Positions 57,714 through 64,000 of a stretch of DNA of 64,000 bases are shown here, one piece after another (within the stretch, counting starts at the first letter, position 1; each line of letters begins with the position of its first letter). Position numbers and translations under genes: made by a program. The notes under the pieces are model-generated. The model made no database searches. It was not told where the DNA came from and saw nothing but the letters and a program-made list of their open reading frames with translations. This DNA is from Celoporthe dispersa (lineage: Eukaryota; Ascomycota; Sordariomycetes; Diaporthales; Cryphonectriaceae), in contig WAID01000006.1 in assembly GCA_016584495.1 (NCBI GenBank), positions 496,001 to 560,000 of the forward strand, written 5' to 3'.

Positions 57714-59613
57714 GTCCTTTTGATTACCTTGATTGTTTTGGTTTTTCTCTTTATGAGATCAGAGGACGGACTGGAGACGGTGCTGCTGCTGCGATCCAGG
57801 GCACAAGGTTGTAGATAGACTTAGCCAGAAGGATCTTTTCATTCGCAAGGAGACATGTGTATGAGAGCAATGTTGAAGAGCCAAAGATAATATACAGAGC
57901 CCTATTATGTACAGAACGACCATTCCTTCATCCCTGCACCACGTGAGGGTGTCGTGGAGGCAAGATGCCGTAAACCTTAAAACAAAAAAAAAATGAGAGC
58001 GAAATAGGTACCGAAAGATTGACTCTCAGAATCACGGAATGATGCACTTGACGTCACTCGGCCTGTCGCGTTTTGCGGTGCAATGTCATTGTTGCTGAAG
58101 GTCCTTATTTCCGTCCACGATAGCGAGACCCCCTGGCCGAGTCGGTACCGACGTCCCAGGCAGCCGGGCCAGGGCGAGCTAAAGTTCTAGGCCAGTATTG
58201 AAGTATATAGTGGGAAGGTTTTTTTTTCTTTCCTTTCCATTAGCCCTGGTAGGTGAACGGCTACTATATAGTAGCAATCATCATAGTATTAGTACTTGAG
58301 TCCTTATGCCAATATAAGGCCAGTATATAGTATGGGCCGGAGCGATCAACAGGGGCTGTAGTGTTTAACTAGAGATTTTCCTCTGGGCCAGGCGAGATAG
58401 TAGGGATTTGCCTCCTCCTCCTCCTCCTCCTTCTCCTCCTCGTCAACATTTGTACCATCTGTTTCCTAGGTGTGGTAATTCCACCCTCCTTATCCTATGC
58501 CTGTGCCTTACAGCTGGATGCTCATGTATCTCATTCACCCGCACACCTGCTCAAGCAGCCCGACTCGTGATGAGTCAAATGGAGAAACATCATCAAGATG
58601 CTTTCAATTCCTTTGGATCTCAAGGCCTCCTGGAGGATGTTCAAATGCCGATTTTTCATGCTCCAGATGGGATGCTTTGGTATCTCCCTGCCATCTGCAC
58701 ATTGTTGATTCATTTCTAACAGACGAGGGTAATGGATATTAAATACTGCCCTCTGATACTGAGCACGGGAGAAGTGCCCACCGTGCCTCGGCTCAGATTG
58801 CCAGACGCGGTCTTAGTACAGCCCGCCTGATAAAGGAAACGGAACAGTGGCGTTCCCTCTTGAGACTCGCCGGCAGACGGGACGACGGTCTGGACAGCCC
58901 TGGACAGACTTGGAGACGGCCAGAAGAGAGCAGCCCCCCCTCCCCGGGCTTGTCAGAGATACTTACGGTATGGTACCATAATAGAGGAAGAAGGTTAGCG
59001 CTGATATGCGCCAGAGGCGTAGAGATAAGCTCCCCTGGACCGTCGTTCTTCCCTGTCCTCCTGATTGGCCTGCTACGCCGCGATAAAACGCTGGGGCGCC
59101 TCCGAATAAGATACATGCCCACTCGCTTGCTGATACGGGGGTCTGTCAAGACAAGGAAGGATTTCAACAGAAGGAAAAAAAAGAAAGCTAAAGTACCGCA
59201 ACGCGAGAGGGAGAGATCTATATACATGGTAGTATATTCACCTCGCTCAAGACAAGGCACACGTACTCCCCTTCGTATCATGACTCGAAAGACAGAGATA
59301 ACCAGATCGAGAGCCTACCCTTGAGGTGGAGGTTGGTATAAGACGGGGGGAGTCGACGGACCCTCGACCAGATTCATCTCTCTGCTCTCACCAGCTTCGA
59401 ACAGTCACATTGATTACGTGCCAGCCAAGCCTCTCTGGATCCCATCGACAAGGGGCTGACCGCTATCACATTCGACGTGCCCTGTCATAACTGCTGGTAT
59501 TCATCATCATCATCAAGTGGCTCGTCCACCTCAACCAAGCCTCTTTCTTCTTCACTTGCCTGATAATAATTTTTTTTTCCCTTTCAAGAATTCGACCTAG
59601 GCAGTGAATTCAG
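57714..59613. other. 1.9 kb divergent promoter, DHA1 transporter / APC permease
   Basis: It contains TATAGTA-type AT-rich repeats (about 58200-58335, with TATATAGTA recurring several times), a CCT repeat (58411-58440), a T tract near 59568-59580 and CT-rich sequence before the APC start. No conserved ORF. Confidence 0.5.
58411..58440. repeat. CCT trinucleotide microsatellite
   Basis: About ten CCT/CTC units, with one TTC interruption, in intergenic sequence. Confidence 0.8.
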
Positions 59614-61745
59614 ATGATGGCAGAGCCGGCGGTCGAGCGCAGGGCCTCCAACCCAGGACAGGAGCACGATGAGGACCGCCTGGCCCAGTTTGGATACAAG
59701 CAGGAGCTGAAGAGAGACTGGGGCCTGGCCCACAACTTTGGTGTCTCCTTCAGCATCATCAGTGTCATCACGGGCATCACGACCTTGTTCAGCTATGGCC
59801 TCAACACCGGTGGCCCCGGTGTCATGAGCGTCGGATGGATCCTGGTCTCTTTCTTCACCATGCTCGTCGCTATCGCCATGGCCGAGATCGTTTCTGCCAT
59901 TCCCACGAGCGGAGGCCCATACTTTTGGGCTGCAATGCTCGCCCCTCCCCGCTGGAGTCCCTTTGCTGCGTGGTAAGTGTTGGCATAATGCGGGCTGGAG
60001 ACACCTGTGTGTCAAGTTATTATACAAAAGACAAATTCGGGACCTGACGTCTGGTCTTCTAGGTTGACGGGCTGGTTCAACCTGCTCGGCCAGGTGGCTG
60101 TGACCACAGGTATCAGCTTTGGCCTGGCCGGCCTGATCGCGACGGCGGCCAAAGTAAAGAATCCGGACTTTGAGGGAAGCGCAGCACAGACGATCGGTAT
60201 CTACGCTGCCGTCCTCGTCTCTCATGTACGTCAGAACCACCCCTTGTATTATATTGTACCACCTGGTAATACATCCAGACTAACACAGAGCAGGGTCTAG
60301 TGAATACCTTCGGAGTACACATCCTCAAGTATCTCAACGACGTCTCCATTTTCCTCCATAGCGCAGGAGTCACCGCCATTGTACGTGCCTTCGAGTCCAT
60401 ATATCCTATCCTCCCGGAATACAATCTCGAAGACGATTATTAGAACACTGGAGGGGCTCGCTCCTTTCAACACCTTGGAGCACCTTTCGAGATGATCAAT
60501 TTGCTGTGCTTGATGGCTAACGCAAGGTTGATCAGGCCATCGCTGTCTTGGCAAAGGCGCCGATACACCAGTCTGGGAAGTTTGTGTAAGTTGACCAGAA
60601 CTTTTACATCTAAAACGCGCTTCCTCTTCTTCTTCTTTTTTTATCCCTTCGGACAACGGCTAACCTCCCGAGCTGAAAGATTCGCCACATTCTACGATGG
60701 CACGGGCCTTGACGGGATCGGATGGAGCATGCGGGCCAGTCCCGCGTACGTGGCCATGTGTGGCTCTCTCATGTCCCAATACACGCTCACGGGATTCGAC
60801 GCGTCTGCTCATCTCTCTGAGGAGACCCGCCGGGCCGACTGGAGTGCCCCCATCGGTGTCGTCTCGAGCGTCGGCTTCAGCGCCATCTTTGGCTTCTTCG
60901 TCTTGCTGGCCTTCCTGTTCTCCATCCAGAACTTCGCCGATACCTTGGATAACGAGTACTCCCAGCCTGTTCTGAAGATCTTGGTCGACGTCTTCGGGGA
61001 GAACGGGGCTCTGGCTGTCTTCTCCATCATCATGAGTAAGTCTTTCCCACCCGTCCTGTCGTGTCGCAACTACCTGTATGTATCTTCTTCTTCTTACTGA
61101 CCCCTTCACAAAGTCTGTGTGTGGCACTGCGGCCTCTTCTCCATGACCTCCAACTCGCGGATGATGTTCGCCTTCTCTCGGGATGGCGGCATCCCCTCCT
61201 TCTTCCACAAGGTCGACGAGCGGTTCCGATCACCCATCCGGACCATCTGGCTCGCTGCCACTCTGTCCTTCATCCTGGCCCTGCCATCCCTCGGCTCGAC
61301 CGTCGCCTTCTCTGCTGCCACCTCTATCGCGACCATCGGCCTGTACATCTCATATGGCCTCCCTATCCTCATCGGTCTCATCTGGCACCGCAACTTCATG
61401 GCCATGAAGGGACCCTTCAACCTCGGAGGGATGTCTCGGGTGATTGCAGGCGGCGCGTGTGCCTGGATCGCTTGTATCACCGTGGTGTTCTGTCTCCCTG
61501 AATCCAACCCTGTCACCAGCCAGACTCTGAACTACACGGTGGTCGCGGTTGGGATTATCGGCATCTTTGCGATCGGCTCGTGGGTCGTCTGGGCACACCG
61601 CTGGTTCACCGGACCGGCAGAGGAGGTAGCTGAGGCCATGCGGCTTGGTGTTGACCTAACCGAGCCCGGCGCGCTGGAGCAGAAGGAGGCAGAGGCGATG
61701 GGTCACAACAAAAACCTGCATGTATCTGAACAGGCGACGCAGTGA
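59614..61745 (+). CDS. APC family amino acid/GABA/choline-type permease
   Basis: Exons are 59614-59972, 60063-60225, 60294-60380, 60536-60585, 60680-61035 and 61114-61745; all introns GT-AG (68-155 nt); 548 aa, frame closed. It is a 12-helix H+-coupled permease of the fungal GABA/choline/polyamine group. Family marks: LAQFGYKQELKRDWGLAHNFGVSFSII, GITTLFSYGLNTGGPGVMSVGW (helix 1), ISAIPTSGG-like VSAIPTSGGPYFWAAMLAP (helix 2 end), SQYTLTGFDASAHLSEET (conserved after helix 6) and TSNSRMMFAFSRDGGIP (loop 8). The tail is hydrophilic, ending HVSEQATQ. ATG 59614 is directly followed by a second ATG (59617). The frame breaks at intron boundaries are all solved by standard splicing, so no frameshift is needed. 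Substrate not determinable; GABA or another amino acid is likely. Confidence 0.95.
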
Positions 61746-62692
61746 AGTTCCAAGGTTCTGCAGAAATTATAACACCTAAGATTAGGATGCCTGATTTCTG
61801 TAGTGTCAATTGAGCTGCTATTTTAGCGAGGTTGACTTCGCATGTGTATGATATTTTAGAATGTTCCCCTAATATTGGATATAGAAAGAGATTTTTAGAA
61901 AAGAGAGAGGGGGAGAAAATTGTTTAGTGCGTCATAATGCTACTTTGCTCTAATTAAAACTCGCCTAATTAATCAAGTTACGTATGTTCAGCACGTTGCC
62001 GTCTGATTGTAATACGGAACGCTATAATTTGCTCTCGGAATGTTTCCAGCACGTGGCTTCTCAAAGATCAAGATCTGATATTTAGTCCGTACAGCCTCAC
62101 TTTCCGGATCCGGCGGGAAGCGGCATTATATGGCAGCGCAGACAGACGGGAGGCCTGCTGCAGTGCCACCTAATTACGATGTATAGCAATCATTGGTGGT
62201 GGACAGACGACAATCTCGCGTGACTGCAGAAACACCAACCCTCTTCAGTAAAAGAATCCTATGATGTTCTAAAAATGGCCTGCCAACTTTTCTGAACCGT
62301 TAGCTCACCGAACTAGGGGGGAAAAAAGGAAGAAATAAGCTGCAGGCTCCCAATTGAGGTGATGTGTCTGTGCAACAACTGAGCTGAGAGGGCGCTGCTT
62401 CGACATTACTACCTAACTATTGAGAGACGAGCTGAAAAATGCCCGTAGGTTTCGAAGCGGATCCGGCTGCGTGGCGGCGGGAATATCGGCCATTGTTCCT
62501 CCCTCGTACCGGTAAGTTTAAAAACACACCCTGCTCGTTTATTGATTGCTTGGACCAGGGCCCTGGAACCTCTCGGCGCGTGCACGCCGGAAAAAGGTTA
62601 CTTTTTCTCTCTCTTTCTTTCAAGCAAAAGAGGGTTTTGGACGTGCGCGATGGAGCTTGAGCCTGATCACAAACTCACAAGCCCTCAGCATT
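61746..62692. other. Intergenic, AT-rich, between APC permease and DUF829 gene
   Basis: 61800-62060 is rich in A/T (with TTAATTAATCAAGTTACG-like tracts); 62100-62690 holds the DUF829 leader. Short ORFs just before 62693 (for example from 62439) have no homologous look and may be upstream ORFs. Confidence 0.5.
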
Positions 62693-63743
62693 ATGTCGCT
62701 CCACGACTTTCGCAGTCTCGGGAACGGAATATTCCTGTACACGCCTGTTATTCAACAAGACGGCAGACGTGGTGGCCAACACGGCGGGATTGACATCGAA
62801 ATCGATACCCCACCACCAACACACCAACCGACGCTCATTATCCTCTGCACATGGTTAGGCGGTGCAACTAGCAAACGGATTCAGAAATATACCGAGGGCT
62901 ACCACAGAGCATGGCCCAGCTCGAGCATCCTGCTCGTTCGGACCGTCGCGACCGAGTATGCCTTCTTGAGCGAGAAGGCTCTCATCCGAAAACTTCGGCC
63001 AGCACAATGCGAGATCAGGAGAATCATCGAGAGGACACACGCCAACAGCCTCCACCAGACTGCATCTCCATCAGCAGCCGAACCTGAGACAAGAAAGGAC
63101 CCGGCAGTGCTCCTGCATGTGTTCTCAAACGGCGGGGCAAACATTGCCATTCAGCTGCTCACGTCTATGAACAACATCCTGACGACCATCGGCAGAGACA
63201 CTCCTCTTGCCCTGCGGCAGATCGTGTTCGACAGCTGCCCTGGTGATCTAAGCGTATACAACACATACCTCGCCGCCTCACACTCGATCCCGCTCACGCA
63301 TCCTCTTCGACCTATCTTCTGTGCTGCTCTCTATCTTGTCGTGGCCGGTATTGCTGGCCTCGAGGGCCTCGGAATACGAAAACATCTGGCAAGGACCATG
63401 AGGCAGCAGCTCAACAGCCCAGATATATTCTCATCGGCCGCCTTCAGGCTTTTACCTCGCATCGGAAGCCGACGGCATTGTTGACATGCACAACATCCGA
63501 TCCCACCAGGAAAAGGCTTCAGCCAGCGGGCTGAGGACGGGCTTGGTTGTCTTCAGCAAAGCTAGGCATTGTGGTTTAATTGTGGAGGACGAAACGCGTT
63601 ACTGGGACAGTATTGTATCTCGATGGGTGGAGGGAAATGTGTCAACCAAACAGGGTCTAGCAGACTCATCAAAGGGCGAGGGGCTTTTGCCTACAATGGA
63701 GGACATGTATAGCCCAGCCCCTGTAGGCAGAAGTCGTCTATAA
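62693..63743 (+). CDS. DUF829 (TMEM53-like) alpha/beta-hydrolase-fold protein, one-base frameshift
   Basis: A single exon of 1051 nt is one more than 350 codons. The extra base lies in the T4 run at about 63450-63453: with three Ts, SSAAFRL continues into YLASEADGIVDMHNIRSHQEK and the stop at 63743 (349 aa). The start ATG 62693 (MSLHDFRSLGNGIFLYTP) matches how this family begins; further upstream the frame has no ATG. Visible features are TLIILCTWLGGATSKRIQKY (family opening), LLHVFSNGGANIAIQLL (nucleophile elbow, Ser145), EADGIVD (acid) and KARHCG (His), giving a candidate Ser-Asp-His triad. The C-terminal 40 residues are extra. The biochemical function of DUF829 proteins is not established, though TMEM53 relatives sit in nuclear or ER membranes. 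It is probably intact apart from the run. Confidence 0.85.
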
Positions 63744-64000
63744 GCTGGCATGACTAGTATTGAAACATATATAGTTTGTCTAGCCTTGAGACTCAAGGTT
63801 CCATTACTGGGAGCTAAGGAACCCAAGAACTGAGACTCGAGGGGCGGGCTAGGAACTTGAGAGCCGGGGAGTTCAGGAGCCTTAAGATTTGGTGGAAATA
63901 GAAAGCTGCTTGGCTGTGAGATATGGACGACGTCTTGTGGGGCTCCAAGAAGGACAGCAATAGAGATAGCTTGAAGGCTGAGAACCCGAGTAAAGGTGAC

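Overview
The window is nuclear DNA of a filamentous ascomycete (Pezizomycotina; a Sordariomycete-like gene set, genus not determinable by eye). The evidence is short spliceosomal introns (51-189 nt, GT-AG, many with a CTAAC/CTGAC-type branch site), fungus-specific families (Zn2Cys6 regulator, MBP1-type APSES factor, HET domain protein, Dal5-like and DHA1 transporters), pyrimidine-rich 5' leaders and many microsatellites. No tRNA, rRNA, CRISPR array or intact transposon was recognised.

Layout. 1-0.6 kb: 3' end of an amidohydrolase. 1.2-4.2 kb (-): Zn2Cys6 transcription factor, divergent across 2.6 kb from a secreted GH127 beta-L-arabinofuranosidase-like protein (6.8-9.2 kb, +). 10.3-12.7 kb (+): MBP1-like cell-cycle transcription factor. 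12.7-29.2 kb: a gene-poor stretch with one weakly supported hypothetical gene at 19 kb. 29.2-30.9 kb (+): conserved Q-rich protein behind a leader intron. 32.3-34.8 kb (-): HET domain protein. 35.6-36.3 kb (+): dynactin p25. 37.2-38.7 kb (-): stand-alone MetE-like methyltransferase. 40.3-41.1 kb (+): small secreted cysteine-rich protein, followed by a broken F-box gene. 43.0-44.6 kb (-): SLC35F-like EamA carrier. 46.0-47.5 kb (-): AAAP amino acid transporter. 49.4-51.5 kb (-): ILVD/EDD dehydratase, then a decayed Ldh_2 dehydrogenase relic, a Dal5-type anion symporter (53.7-55.2 kb, +), a DHA1 drug antiporter (55.5-57.7 kb, -), an APC amino acid/GABA permease (59.6-61.7 kb, +) and a DUF829 hydrolase-like protein (62.7-63.7 kb, +).

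How genes relate. The right third (43-62 kb) is transporter-rich: five membrane carriers around an organic-acid/sugar-acid dehydratase. A same-strand Ldh_2 relic lies beside the dehydratase, which suggests a small catabolic cluster that has lost a member. The left third pairs a regulator with a glycosidase.

Most important technical point. Eight of the protein-coding genes are intact except for exactly one +1 or -1 shift, each placed in or next to a mononucleotide run (3-7 bases). With that one base restored, every spliced CDS becomes a whole number of codons with no other stop. This looks like homopolymer consensus error rather than eight independent gene deaths. Two other loci (Ldh_2 relic, F-box relic) carry deletions or a nonsense codon and are genuinely broken. 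I found no clearly unprecedented system; the best biological leads are the eroded dehydratase cluster and the secreted-protein/F-box-relic neighbourhood.
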